DNA of 64,000 bases, taken from positions 4,059,419 through 4,123,418 of the forward strand of contig RPFO01000448.1 in the NCBI GenBank assembly GCA_009746045.1, written 5' to 3'. Origin of the DNA: Mesostigma viride (taxonomy: Eukaryota; Streptophyta; Mesostigmatophyceae; Mesostigmatales; Mesostigmataceae). Both the position numbers and the translations under genes were made by a program. Below the pieces are notes generated by a model. The model ran no database searches, was not told the DNA's origin, and was given only the letters and a program-made list of their open reading frames with translations. Below, piece by piece: positions 26,801 through 37,186 of the stretch (position 1 is the stretch's first letter; each line of letters begins with the position of its first letter).

Positions 26801-29091
26801 GTCACGCGAGTACCAATACAGGAGCCCTCTGACCCCATCAAACGTTTTCCCTTACTTAATAATCATGTAGACTGCGTCACGCGAGTGCCAATACAGGAAC
26901 CCTCTGACCCCATCAAACGTTTTCCCTTACTTAATAATCATGTAGACTGTGTCACGCGAGTACCAATACAGGAACCCTCTGACCCCATCAAACGTTTTCC
27001 CTTACTTAATAATCACGTAGACTGTGTCACGCGAGTACCAATACAGGAACCCTCTGACCCCATCAAACGTTTTCCCTTACTTAATAATCACGTAGACTGT
27101 GTCACGCGAGTACCAATACAGGAACCCTCTGACCCCATCAAACGTTTTCCCTTACTTAATAATCATGTAGACTGCGTCACGCGAGTGCCAATACAGGAAC
27201 CCTCTGACCCCATCAAACGTTTTCCCTTACTTAATAATCATGTAGACTGCGTCACGCGGGTTCCAATACAGGAACCCTCTGACCCCATCAAACGTTTTCC
27301 CTTACTTAATAATCATGTAGACTGCGTCACGCGAGTACCAATACAGGAACCCTCTGACCCCATCAAACGTTTTCCCTTACTTAATAATCACGTAGACTGC
27401 GTCACGCGAGTACCAATACAGGAACCCTCTGACCCCATCAAACGTTTTCCCTTACTTAATAATCATGTAGACTGCGTCACGCGAGTACCAATACAGGAAC
27501 CCTCTGACCCCATCAAACGTTTTCCCTTACTTAATAATCATGTAGACTGCGTCACGCGAGTACCAATACAGGAACCCTCTGACCCCATCAAACGTTTTCC
27601 CTTACTTAATAATCACGTAGACTGTGTCACGCGAGTACCAATACAGGAGCCCTCTGACCCCATCAAACGTTTTCCCTTACTTAATAATCATGTAGACTGC
27701 GTCACGCGAGTACCAATACAGGAACCCTCTGACCCCATCAAACGTTTTCCCTTACTTAATAATCACGTAGACTGCGTCACGCGAGTACCAATACAGGAAC
27801 CCTCTGACCCCATCAAACGTTTTCCCTTACTTAATAATCACGTAGACTGTGTCACGCGAGTACCAATACAGGAACCCTCTGACCCCATCAAACGTTTTCC
27901 CTTACTTAATAATCATGTAGACTGTGTCACGCGAGTACCAATACAGGAGCCCTCTGACCCCATCAAACGTTTTCCCTTACTTAATAATCATGTAGACTGC
28001 GTCACGCGAGTGCCAATACAGGAACCCTCTGACCCCATCAAACGTTTTCCCTTACTTAATAATCATGTAGACTGCGTCACGCGAGTACCAATACAGGAAC
28101 CCTCTGACCCCATCAAACGTTTTCCCTTACTTAATAATCACGTCGACTGTGTCACGCGAGTACCAATACAGGAACCCTCTGACCCCATCAAACGTTTTCC
28201 CTTACTTAATAATCATGTAGACTGCGTCACGCGAGTACCAATACAGGAACCCTCTGACCCCATCAAACGTTTTCCCTTACTTAATAATCACGTAGACTGC
28301 GTCACGCGGGTTCCAATACAGGAACCCTCTGACCCCATCAAACGTTTTCCCTTACTTAATAATCATGTAGACTGCGTCACGCGAGTGCCAATACAGGAAC
28401 CCTCTGACCCCATCAAACGTTTTCCCTTACTTAATAATCACGTAGACTGCGTCACGCGAGTACCAATACAGGAGCCCTCTGACCCCATCAAACGTTTTCC
28501 CTTACTTAATAATCATGTAGACTGCGTCACGCGAGTACCAATACAGGAACCCTCTGACCCCATCAAACGTTTTCCCTGACACAACTCAAAAAAGAAGCTC
28601 TCCTAAAATAGAACATGTTGTGCGTGTGGAACCACAGGAACCAACAAACCACACATGCGCACTAGAAGCTACCCTTTCCCCCAACCTGGCCGCCCGCAGG
28701 GTGGTCACGAAGTTTTCGAGAGCATGGTAAGAGATCCGTGCAAACAAGCTATTAATAACTAGGAGTAGGTATGCCGGGGGTCAGTCACAAAGTTCCTAGT
28801 AAAGCCAAGAAACCATGAGAGGGACGCCACAGTGCCTATTTATTTATAGCGGCCATGTTTCCACGGTCGACAAAGGACACACTGGTGGATCTCCGCGACA
28901 AAGGACGAGTCTTCATAAATGGACCGCAGCATGTTGTACGCTGTCTGCTCCAGTGCCTTGATGGTGCGGCTCAGCTTGTAGATGGAGCAGCTGGGGGCGG
29001 ACACGATCTGGGGCCATCCGGCAGGCGGGTGGCCAGGTGGCCGGTCGGATGTCAAGGTTTGGAGGGTGGATGAGATAAGGGTGTGCGGCAA
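11231..29091 (-). CDS. RIT1: tRNA A64-2'-O-ribosylphosphate transferase (RIT1), 12 exons
   Basis: Exons, 5' to 3' on the minus strand: 29091(?)-28883, 26053-25969, 24338-24285, 21155-21076, 20628-19752, 18765-18688, 17895-17695, 16775-16448, 15627-15491, 13921-13807, 12347-12288, 11391-11231. All introns are GT-AG, every phase matches, and the sum is 2385 nt (794 residues). Family landmarks in order: [124 protein letters not shown], then a phosphatase-like C-terminal part ([51 protein letters not shown]). RIT1 enzymes add phosphoribose from PRPP to A64 of initiator tRNA, barring it from elongation. Residues about 160-402 are a Gly/Glu-rich insertion. The true start is uncertain: an acceptor at 28991 could replace the 29091 ATG. 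Confidence 0.88.
11678..11735. repeat. Dispersed repeat copy in RIT1 intron 11
   Basis: ACTGCGTCACGTGGGTGCCA, GTACAGAGTACAAGAACC and TTCAACCCCTATACACAACG: the most complete copy of the repeat also seen at 2047-2092 and, in part, at 37490 and 37965. The 75-bp satellite contains its first half. Confidence 0.65.
11978..12016. repeat. C-run / A-run / G-run hairpin in RIT1 intron 11
   Basis: A run of about 16 C, then ACC and eight A, then about 13 G. The C and G runs are complementary and could fold back. Either strand is also a strong candidate for quadruplex structure. Confidence 0.8.
12616..12695. repeat. (CTTTTT)n microsatellite in RIT1 intron 10
   Basis: About twelve hexanucleotide units in a T-rich stretch starting at 12616. 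Poly-purine on the RIT1 sense strand. Confidence 0.9.
12700..13634. repeat. Cluster of CGCGAT-AC-ATCGCG palindromes in RIT1 intron 10
   Basis: Copies at 12700-12713 (last base differs), 13314-13327 (partial), 13346-13357 (partial), 13593-13606 (exact) and 13621-13634 (exact, opposite middle dinucleotide). The flanks share TAAC/GTTGTAA, so the full unit is a longer palindrome. No coding role seen. Confidence 0.7.
14112..14874. repeat. GGTN tetranucleotide mosaic array in RIT1 intron 9
   Basis: About 760 bp in homogeneous blocks: GGTT (14112-14151), GGTC (14152-14403), GGTT with a few lapses (14404-14724), GGCT (14725-14815), GGTT (14816-14872). The long frames here (Gly-Trp-Leu-Val, Pro-Thr-Asn-Gln) are repeat artefacts. 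Confidence 0.97.
16941..17085. repeat. 47-bp tandem repeat, three copies, RIT1 intron 7
   Basis: CCCAGTATTCAGACATAT recurs at exactly 47-bp spacing near 16967, 17014 and 17061, with CCAAGTGTTTATTAACACTA between. One copy differs by a single-base deletion. Confidence 0.85.
17133..17390. mobile_element. MITE-like element with 31-bp terminal inverted repeats
   Basis: The left end ACCGTAGTGGTCAAAATCAC (continuing TTCGCGACAAA) is matched by the reverse complement of the right end ending CCACTACGGT at 17390: 29 of 31 positions. Total about 258 bp, AT-rich interior, no coding capacity. No clear target-site duplication was found, so the superfamily is open. Located in RIT1 intron 7. Confidence 0.75.
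18606..18680. repeat. 24-bp tandem repeat, three copies, RIT1 intron 6
   Basis: CATCAAGGCGGTTGCACAGT plus CAGG, three units with a few substitutions. It ends just downstream of the donor of exon 6 (gene orientation). Confidence 0.85.
19166..19672. repeat. 9-bp minisatellite (AAACAGACC)n, RIT1 intron 5
   Basis: About 55 units. Most read AAACAGACC; blocks of AAACAAACC lie at both ends and near 19550-19600. Because 9 is divisible by 3, long Leu-Phe-Gly or Cys-Leu-Val frames appear; they are not genes. Confidence 0.97.
19884..20020. repeat. (CGCCCT)n hexanucleotide array inside RIT1 exon 5
   Basis: GC-rich hexamers with two CCCCCCGCACT interruptions that mark a larger 36-bp unit. On the RIT1 sense strand the array reads Gly-Glu repeats with Glu-Cys-Gly-Gly interruptions and stays in frame with conserved RIT1 motifs on both sides. 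Confidence 0.92.
20922..21017. repeat. 11-bp tandem repeat, RIT1 intron 4
   Basis: About nine units of AATCAACAGCA / AATCGACAGCT / AATCAACTGCT, immediately 3' (gene orientation) of exon 4. Confidence 0.9.
21281..21355. repeat. 16-bp tandem repeat, RIT1 intron 3
   Basis: Four to five units of TGCCATCCTGCTCACA, the last degenerate. Confidence 0.9.
21479..22100. repeat. 45-bp minisatellite, RIT1 intron 3
   Basis: About 14 units. CAGATAGAAG recurs every 45 bp from 21486, with AACGAAATAAGCAAGCAAGT and GATGGTGAAATAAGC making up the rest. The period is a multiple of three, so both strands show long spurious frames (Phe/Leu/Tyr-rich on the minus strand). The last unit is imperfect. Confidence 0.95.
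22570..22626. repeat. TATC tetranucleotide cluster, RIT1 intron 3
   Basis: Three GGCACTATCTATCTAT-type units with small differences. Confidence 0.8.
22739..23866. repeat. 39-bp minisatellite, RIT1 intron 3
   Basis: About 29 units built on CTTCATGCTGGTGTCCAAGG, then ACC(A/G)ACCAGGC(A/C)A and CCTT. Variants fall into a few classes (GCAACCTTTA, GCCAACTTTA, GCCACCTTGA) that recur in ordered blocks, indicating higher-order duplication. Open frames on both strands result from a 13-codon period. Confidence 0.96.
24800..25070. repeat. 38-bp minisatellite, RIT1 intron 2
   Basis: Seven units: GCCAAGGAGGTGACATCGGC starts at 24804, 24842, 24880, 24918, 24956, 24994 and 25032, exactly 38 bp apart. Confidence 0.95.
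25185..25436. repeat. 28-bp minisatellite, RIT1 intron 2
   Basis: Nine nearly identical units of CAGGTGCTCCGCCTGCATGT plus GTCCTTGC. High identity suggests recent expansion. Confidence 0.95.
26168..28577. repeat. 75-bp satellite, about 32 units, fills RIT1 intron 1
   Basis: Each unit contains CCTTACTTAATAATCA, TGTAGACTGCGTCACGCGAG, TACCAATACAGGAACCCTCT and GACCCCATCAAACGTTTTC. Variation is confined to a few positions (T/C in CATGTAG, C/T in CTGCGTC, A/G in GTACCAA, A/G in GGAACCC). No stop occurs in one plus-strand frame over about 789 codons because the period is 25 codons; I treat that frame as an artefact. Its core matches the dispersed repeat at 2047 and 11681. Confidence 0.97.
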
Positions 29092-30424
29092 TGGCGCAGG
29101 CGGGCGCCATGGTCAGTGAACAACGAGCGAAGGCAGGCGCCAGAGTCAGCGAGTGAGGATGGAAAGCGACAGAGAAACATGCGCAGGTGCCTGGCAGAAT
29201 GTGGCTATTGATATCTTGCTTCTAGGAGAAGCATAGGGGAAGCATAGGGGGTGGGTTGGGGTGGGGGGGTCTTGTAGGGGAAGCATAGTAGGCATTTTAC
29301 ATCTTTGCTTGTAGGGGAAGCATAGGGTGTGCTTGTTGTAGGGGAGATTCAACCGCATGTTTCTGGTCAGGGTAATCCTGGAGTGTGCCTGTCTATAAAG
29401 GTTACACATAAGGATGAGAAGGGCAAATACATAACAAAATTTCCATACCGTTGGAGATTTTTGTGTGAAAACAAATGTTACATTTCTATGGGGGTGTTTA
29501 TTACAATTGATGGCCTGGGTTGACAAAATAATGTATATTGGATTGCCATGCAACCGGGGTGCACAGTCCCGTATTGTCTGCGGTGGCAGCGCGATCTTCC
29601 CAAATTATGTTTGAAGCAGACATTTTGCCAAAACAAACCATAGTAAACAACTAAACCCGCCCTCTTCGGGGTTCATGACATCCATGTATGATGCATTTTG
29701 TACGTTTCCCCTCCTGCCGCTGCTGCCAGCATTGAAAGCATTGTAGTTTCACTGTGCATGAGGCGAGCCAATGATTTCTTTTGGTGGATTCCATCTCAGC
29801 GATCGGGCGCAAGAAGGAAAAACATTCCCGCCTTACAAGCCCCATCTTCTGTGCCAACCTACCTCGGTGGGGTCGAATGACATTCGTGACGTAAATTGGA
29901 CTGGGCACTGAAAGCTGGTTAACACAAGCTTATCGTGGAGAAATGAGAGAAAACCGATTTCTTCGCCACTCTGTGGTTAATGTCAGGCGCCGGATGTACT
30001 GCATTAGTTTATAGCATAGGGGGAGATCGTCGGGGTAATTTAAACATGGAGTTCCATCCACACGCATCTATAACGCCACAAAACCCCCAGGCGCCTCCTT
30101 TCAGCAGCATGTAACTTATCGCAGTTGTTCCAGGGTTGTTCCTCGATTTGATGCCGTGATGACTGGCGCAACGTGTCATCGATATCCTTGCCATGAATAC
30201 TTATCGCAGCCATGGCGTCACGCATCTGCGCCAATTATGACACAGACGGCACGCCGTAAAATGTTTACAAATACGGGGCAAGCCAGGGCAAGCGTCTTCA
30301 CTTTCCGTCGACCGTACGTATAAAGGCATTTTCCCGCCAAAGGCCAGGGAATCGACATGCACCAAGGATCCGAATTCCGAGAATCGACGCTTGGAGCGCT
30401 CAAGCCAGGGCAAGGCGTGGGCGC
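29092..30424. other. Region upstream of RIT1, no gene seen
   Basis: Should hold the RIT1 promoter and possibly a first exon. 29220-29340 has four spaced copies of a TAGGGGAAGCATAG motif. No coding homology recognised. Confidence 0.5.
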
Positions 30425-30550
30425 ATCGCGCGTCATGTTTTTTTTTTTTTCCAGGTAAATAGGTGGACGTTTATTCCAAATATAACCAGTAGTTATTAAG
30501 CCCTGCTACGCCTAGGGTATCAAGATGTCAGTGGCTAATCGCGCGTCATG
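30425..30550 (-). mobile_element. Poly(A)-tailed retroposed mRNA fragment with 13-bp target duplication
   Basis: Direct repeats ATCGCGCGTCATG at 30425-30437 and 30538-30550 are identical. Between them, read on the minus strand, about 87 nt of unique sequence contain AATAAA (30470-30475) 19 nt before a 13-nt poly(A). This is the structure expected of a 5'-truncated processed retrocopy of a transcript 3' end. Confidence 0.8.
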
Positions 30551-31129
30551 GTTTTTCTGGCCTGCCGCCTGCCGATTCATGACGACTTCCGTCCAAGCCT
30601 GGGTTGTTCTGGAAGTTGTGCGCATGCCGGCCGGCGCGACGCGTCCCGTTGGCGTACCAGCCCGGGCCTGCACTCTGCAGGCTGTTTCCTGCCCTCCCGC
30701 CCAAGATATTTCAGCGCGGGGTTGTTCACCAGACCTCCCGCGGCCTTTTGGCTCTGCGCAGGCTCTGCGTCCAACAAATCCGAAGTCCGGGCCTGTCAAC
30801 CGACGCGGCGCTTCTGTGTATGGCACAAGTGGGTCGTGCATGGTGGTCTCTAAAATTAGAGCCACGCTAGCGCCGTGGATTGAAAGACCGCGGCCTTCAT
30901 TTTCCTCGCAGGCAGGCGCGAAAAGAAACCACAGTCACGCTTGCCTACGTTGGGGTGCGTGCAGAACGCACTCGGAGGTGGGGTGCATTGGATGTAGAGG
31001 GGCGTGAGCATATTCCGGGATGATCTGTCGAGTATGCTAATTGCAGCCGGGTCTTATTTTACAGCGCTCTAGATTCTGGTTCAAGCGCGGTGGTTTTGCT
31101 GCGTGCCTGGCGTGCCGGGCAGTAGGACG
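30551..31129. promoter_or_regulatory. Upstream region of the secreted LamG protein gene
   Basis: No TATA-like or known operator could be assigned with confidence. Expected to hold promoter and 5' UTR of the gene beginning at 31130. Confidence 0.3.
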
Positions 31130-34100
31130 ATGGCTCCGCAAGGGCCATCTAGGCACGTGGGCGTTGGGATCATACTGGTTGTGGCGCTCTTGCAACTTAC
31201 CTACGTTTCTGGTGAGTACATCGTAGACACTTTTTTCCTGGCGTGCGAAGAATGAGTCACGTTACATGCAGGCAGTTTTGTCCAGAAAGAACGTAGGGTG
31301 CGTTAGTAGTGTTTGTGTGGTTAGTAGTATCGATCCGACCAGATTTGCACGGTTAGCTCTACACTCCGTTGACTCTTTATCATCGCTTTGAGCTCCTGGT
31401 GCGTTTTGCCAAGTGGTCAGCCGGACTTGCTACAGAAATTCTTCTCATCTGGAAACCATCGTGTTTCCTCCTTCCTTTGTGCTGTGCGACCACATGCCCC
31501 GTCATCGCGCAGCTACTCACTTTCGTTATGGTTCCATTCGTTGGGAGCCCCTTGGAGGTAACACCGTCCGTTTCGAGCTGAAGGCTGCGTTCCGCCGAGA
31601 TTATGACTGGGGTCGTTATTTTAAGGAGCAGCATAGTTACAATGGACAGCCATTCGAGCACGGTGGCTCTATCCAGGGTCAACTTTCCTCGGATTCCAGC
31701 TACTCTGGCTCGGGACCCGATACCTCTAAATGGTTGACGTTCTCTGCATTGTCCCCTGAGCAGTACGAGGGAAACACGCAGCTGAAGTTCCCGGTTGGCT
31801 ACACTTCCAGGGGCCTTGACCTGGCTCCTCAACCAACTACTCCCTCGGTTCCCAAGATCGAAAACGAGGGTGGCCGGGTTTGCGATACCTGGAGCCACAA
31901 GGGAGTGTCCAATGTCAACCCCTTGTTACCTGCTGGACAGACTGGTCTGGCCACAGATCCTAAGATTATGGTCTGTACGCCATGGGCTGAAGTTTTCGGG
32001 TTTTTCTTTGGCGATGGTGTGCCCTTTAACGAGGGTGTGATCTTGGATGTTACCAACGTCGATCCCAGTGCATCCCTGCTGGGAAATGTCATTCGTGGTA
32101 CCAGTGAATGGTTCTCCCATACTTATCCGGCGGCTAACAACAACGGTACGTATGTATTATTGCTGCATGCTGACAGCCAAAGGTGCAGGTTGAAGCTAGA
32201 ATTTCTTTGAGTGCCCGGGAACCCGCATGGTAGTATTTTGGCAAAGCTGGTATGTGTAATCTGTCAGGAAAACGTTTATAGTGCCGAGCTTTGGTGATTC
32301 TTTAAATCCTGTTTCCCGAACAATCTGTCTGAATCTGTGGGAATTGCAGCCCACAGATGGACCTGTCCAGGATTGGCCGATTAGAAATGGCCCCGTCACT
32401 CACCGTTGCGCAACGCACGTGTTTGTGCATGAAGTGTTGCAAGTTGCTGTGGCATTAGACCCTGGTCTGGGCCTGTTTCTCTTTCTTGTTGCGTAGAATG
32501 GTGGATATATTTAGTTTCAGGACCTTGCTGTTTGCTCCCATGCAATGCGTCACAGGAGCCAGTGAGCAGTCACGTAGAGTATTCTGGCGAGACTAGCCTC
32601 TTCCTGGTTGCGCGAGAAGTCATTCTGCCTTTTTGTCTGGCTCAAGGCAAACTTGAGCTCCTCCTCATCAATTGAGAAGACGGCCGGCGACGTTTGGCCC
32701 TGCTCGCGTTGATGATGCCTGTCGCCCCCTCCAGGTGCCCCCTGGAAGGCCTTCTTCACTGGCGGCAACCGCATCATCAACCTGAACAACAACGCCAACG
32801 GCCGCTACCGCCTGGAGGTGGAGGTGTCCATCCAGGGCATCAACCGCTCGCCCGTCGTCACGCAGATCCCTGTGCTGCCCGTCGTGTACACGGACGCCCC
32901 CACGCACGCGCAGTTCCAGGTGTCGGCCTTCGACCCCGACTTTGGGGACACAGTCAACTACTTCTTGGGCACACGGGAGGAGTTTGGCGGCGTGATGGCC
33001 AACGCAATCAACCCGACCGTGTTCACCTGGTACCGCGACGTCTACGAGCAGGAGATCTGCGCGCGCCGCATCGGGCCCCCGTCGGTGTGCCCGCTGTGGG
33101 ATGCCACCTGGAACACGCGCTTCGCCGCGTGGTCTGACACCGCCAACACCCCGCACGCGCCTGCCGACCTGACGATCGATCAGTTCTCGGGTCTTGTGAC
33201 CTGGGAGACGGGCCGCGACCCGTGGACGCCCACGTCCCGCTTCGAGAAGCCGCCCGGGTCGGGCATCCTGGTGGAGACGGCGCCCAAGAACCCTGGTTTC
33301 TACAACCTGGTCGTCATGGTTGCAGATATCGACCACCCGGGCACCAAGGTCCCCGTCGACTTCCTACTCTACCTCTACCCCCAGATGCACTATTGCTCGA
33401 TCGACTGCGCGCTGGCCGGCCCCGACCACCTGGAGACGTTTGAGACGACAGACGGTCTGTATGGTGACCCCGACGCGTCCGCCCCTGTGGCGGACCAGGT
33501 GTATGCGGCGCCTGGAACCGGCTTCTGCAAGCTGTGCGGTGGCGGTGGCGTCCAGCGCGTGCTCACATTCCCCGCGGGCACGGAGAAGGACGTGGTCCAC
33601 CTCCAGGACTCGCTCCAGAACTCGACCAAGTACTGCAGCGTCGTCAACAGCGTCACGAACAACGCGCTCGAGACGGGCACGCCCAGCTACATCAACAACC
33701 ACGGCGTGGCCAAGCCGTACGCGTGCTCGTCCGGCGCGGGGTCGTGTGACACCTCGGGCGGTCGCCCGGACGCGCAGGAGGTCGGCCAGGGCGCCTGCAT
33801 GGGCGCGCGCTTCACCGTCAGCAGCACCGTCACCATCATCCCCTACCAGGGCGCGCTCGGCACGTGCAAGATGAACACGTGAGTGCCTTACAGTACTTAC
33901 AGAGATATTATAATGAACATGTGAGTGGCCGCGGCAGTGCAAGATGAACACGTGAGTGCCGCGGCAGCCAGGCACGCTAGCATGCGTGGTAGGTAGGAAG
34001 ACTTGGCTAGCATGAGTTGTAGGGGGTGATGCTTATGGCATCACAGCCGTGGCCACTGCTGATCGTTGGGTTGTTTGGGACGAATGTCATGGGCTGCACC

Positions 34101-36631
34101 TGGGCCTCAACCAGGAGGGGAGTTGTTGGGTCCATCGACTGCCCTAACCGAAGTTTTTGAGTTTTTGCGCTTCCAGGCAGAGCTTGCCTCTCCCACAATG
34201 TCCCAGGTAACACTGGCGTGGTGGATGTAGATTGCCTTCATTTCCAAGTTTCACTAAATCTGGCCTGTTTGCTGTGCGGAATTTTACTTTCTAACACCCC
34301 ATTGCATGCTCCTCTTCTTTGTCTTCTGCTCGTTGCTGCGTCTCTCTCCACCCCCCTACCCCACCTCCACCGCACCCCCCCACCCCCACCCCCCACAGCA
34401 AGCCCTACTTCCTCACCCCCTTGACCGTGCCTGTGGCCGGTCTCACCCCCCCGATGGGCGACATCATCGGCTCGGGCCCACTGCGTGAGCCCGCGGTGAT
34501 CACCGCCAAGCTGGGCCAGACGGTCACGTTCAAGCTGCAGGCGACCGACGACGACGACTGTGTGGAGCTTGAGATTGGCGAGACGGGTCTCTTTGAGGGC
34601 ATGGAGCTGTCAGACCACCGCCGCCTGAACACGTACTCGGTGGAGCGCACGTTCACGTGGCCGCCCGTCATGGACGGTGACGACGACGTCCGCGACCGCA
34701 ACGTGATTGTGTGCTTCTACGCGTTCGACAAGTACCTGATCACGGCCGATCCCTTCCACTGCATCAACATCATCCTGACCGACAACGCCGAGGTCGTGTG
34801 GTGCGACCAGAACCCCAACCCCCTTCCCGCGAGCTTTGCCGACATGAAGCAGCACGGGGCGATCTTCGAGGCCTACCTGAACGAGACCATGGTCATCCCG
34901 CTCTGCGTCAAGAAGGCCGTGAGCCCCGCGCCGGGCGTTGTCTACAACCTTGACATTGTCCCTGTGTCTGTGACCGTGACAGGTGGCGGCGCGTCAGGGT
35001 TCGGCGGTGGGTACATCACGGGCGGGTTCGGGGAAACCTCCATGGCGGGCGGCGGTGCGGGCGGCGCAGGCCCCCCCGCGTTCATCCCCTTCCCCTTCCC
35101 GTACAACGAGATCAACTTCCCGGCCTCAGGCTACTTCATGCCGCGCGAGGGCGACGACCCGCTCATCAAGAACTACGCCTTCTCGCCGGGCGTGGCCGAG
35201 GAGTGCGCGTACACCGTGTGCTTCAAGGGCGTGGACATGGACCCCGCGGCGATGGACGAGACTGACATCCGCTGCTTCATGATCAAGGTCAAGAACGGGC
35301 TGCTGTCCTTCTCGGTGGCCGAGCCCGCCGCGTACGTCGCGCCCACGCTCTCGAGCGACATGACCTCCAACACGGGCCTCTCGATCGCTGCGTGGGTGTA
35401 CCCCTCGTCCGCCAACCGTGGCAAGAACCAGACGGTGCTCTACTTCGGCTCCGACCGCGACCAGGGCAACGACAACGACATCGGCGGGCGCGACGACGGC
35501 CTCGCCGTCCGCAACGCAATCAAGTACTGGGAGAAGGAGGAGGGCATTGGCCAGTTCTTCTACTTTGACTGCCACATCGGCGACGTCTTCTCGCCCGACT
35601 GGTACTGCTCCGACACGTGGCACTACGTTGTGCTCACCGTGGCTCCCAATGGCGCTGCCACGCTGTACGTGGACGGGTCGGAGCGCGGGCTGCAGATGGC
35701 GGGCCGCCGTGACGTGTTCAAGTACTCTGCGACCCAGTTCACTACCCCCTCCCGCCCCGACAACTCGGTCGACGGCGATAACGCAGGCACGTTCGTTGTT
35801 GGCTTCCTGGAGGACGAGCCGTTTGCGGGCATGATCGACGAGGTGCGCGTATGGAACCGCCCGATCTCGGCCGCCGACGTCCAGCGGACCATGTACGCGC
35901 GCCAGCTGGACGCGGCGTCCGAGGAGGGCCTTGTGGGCTACTACACGATGCGCTCGGATGCCGCCGAGGTCGACATGTGGTACGAGATCACCCCTGGCAG
36001 CCTCGAGTACTCCAAGATGAACCCGGTCGGGTCAGACATCCTGACTGACAAGTCCGGCCAGGGCAACCTGCTTTCGCCGATCGTTGGGTTCCCCGCCCCC
36101 GCGGTCGTGCATGGCGGCATCCCCCCCGTGATCCCCTGCACGCTCGGCCTCGAGCACCCGGTCGGCCCCCTGGACGGCGCATGCGCGATGGAGGTCTACG
36201 GGTGGGGCTTTGCCGACGGCCCCCAGCTCAAGTGCAAGTTTGGCGGCGTCGAGGTCCCGGGCGTGTTTGTCGACGACACGACGGTGCTGTGCAGCAGCCC
36301 CGGCGGCTTCTCCCCCCGATTCGTGCCCGTCTCCGGCAGCAACGATGGGTACAACTTCACTGACGCGGGCGCGGTGGGCAAGGAGCCCAAGCACCTGTTC
36401 ATGGAGAGCTCCCTCTTTGTCGACGGGATCAATGGTGCGGGCGCTGAGGCCGACTCGGTCTGCCAGGACCTTCCCAACGCAGCCGTGAGCTTTGGAGGCT
36501 GGTTTTGCCCCAAGTGCGGCCCGCAGTCGCAGCCATCCCCACCCCCGCCGTCGCCGCCGCCGCCCAGCCCACCGCCTCCCTCGCCACCTCCCCCCGCGCC
36601 TGAGGGTGGCAAGAAGAAGAGGAGGTTGTAA
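31130..36631 (+). CDS. Secreted LamG/TIG cell-surface protein with Ser-Pro-rich tail, 4 exons
   Basis: Exons 31130-31211, 31513-32145, 32735-33878, 34399-36631 (TAA). GT-AG introns with phases 1, 1 and 2 all agree; 4092 nt, 1363 residues. Exon 1 is a signal peptide (Arg-His, then VGVGIILVVALLQLTYVS). Residues 31 on (HFRYGSIRWEPLGGNTVRFE) are a pattern seen in extracellular protist proteins. Exon 3 has spaced cysteine pairs (CSIDC, CKLC). Residues about 920-1120 form a LamG/concanavalin-like jelly roll (SIAAWVYPSS, DTWHYVVLTV, ATLYVDGSERG, GMIDEVRVWNRPIS). Residues about 1194-1255 resemble a TIG/IPT fold (MEVYGWGFADG). The end is PPPSPPPP repeats, as in algal hydroxyproline-rich wall proteins, then a basic GGKKKRRL. 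No membrane anchor. Likely an extracellular-matrix or adhesion protein; ligand unknown. Confidence 0.87.
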
Positions 36632-37186
36632 AGATTTTCGCGGCATGACATTGGTCATGCGAATTGGCGTAAAGTGTTTGTGGGGCCGAGGCTTGTGAGG
36701 GGAATTTCTAGAGGACAGCTGTGCCTGCATGGAGCTTGAAGCCTGTTCGCTTTGTTTTCTGACAACCGTCCGAGCTTTTTGCCGCAGTTGGCAGTCAGAT
36801 GCGCGGCCTTTGCGGGGCTGACACATTAGGGCACACGCGCTTTCTAGGTGACATGTGCGAATTTAAGCTTGGCAGCTGGGCTCAGGTGTATTTTATTTGC
36901 TTGGCGCTGCCTCAGTGCCTTGCGTTGGAGGTTAAAACAGATGGGCGTGTTTTGTGCTAAAAGTGGCGTCTACCATCGTCGCTGCTTGTTGTCGCCATTC
37001 CTTTGCCTGCCTCAGTCCCTGGGCAAGCTGTCAAGAGATCTACTTCAGTTGCAATCCTGGGGTTTTGCTACAGTTTAGGGATATCAACATACCAACAGTG
37101 ATTGAGAGGAATAATACTCGCATGAGGAGCTGTTGGCATGTCAGAATGATTTTCTGACCAGTGGATGCCAACATTATTGCTTTGTT
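36632..37186. other. 3' flank of the LamG gene, no gene seen
   Basis: Presumed 3' UTR. The nearest TGTAA (37240-37244) lies about 610 nt beyond the stop, in or next to LINE-related sequence, so the cleavage site is unassigned. Confidence 0.4.

Noticed and set aside
26210-28579. 789-codon plus-strand frame as a giant repeat protein
   Set aside because: It lies entirely within the 75-bp satellite filling RIT1 intron 1; openness follows from a period divisible by three, and there is no non-repeat coding sequence at either end.
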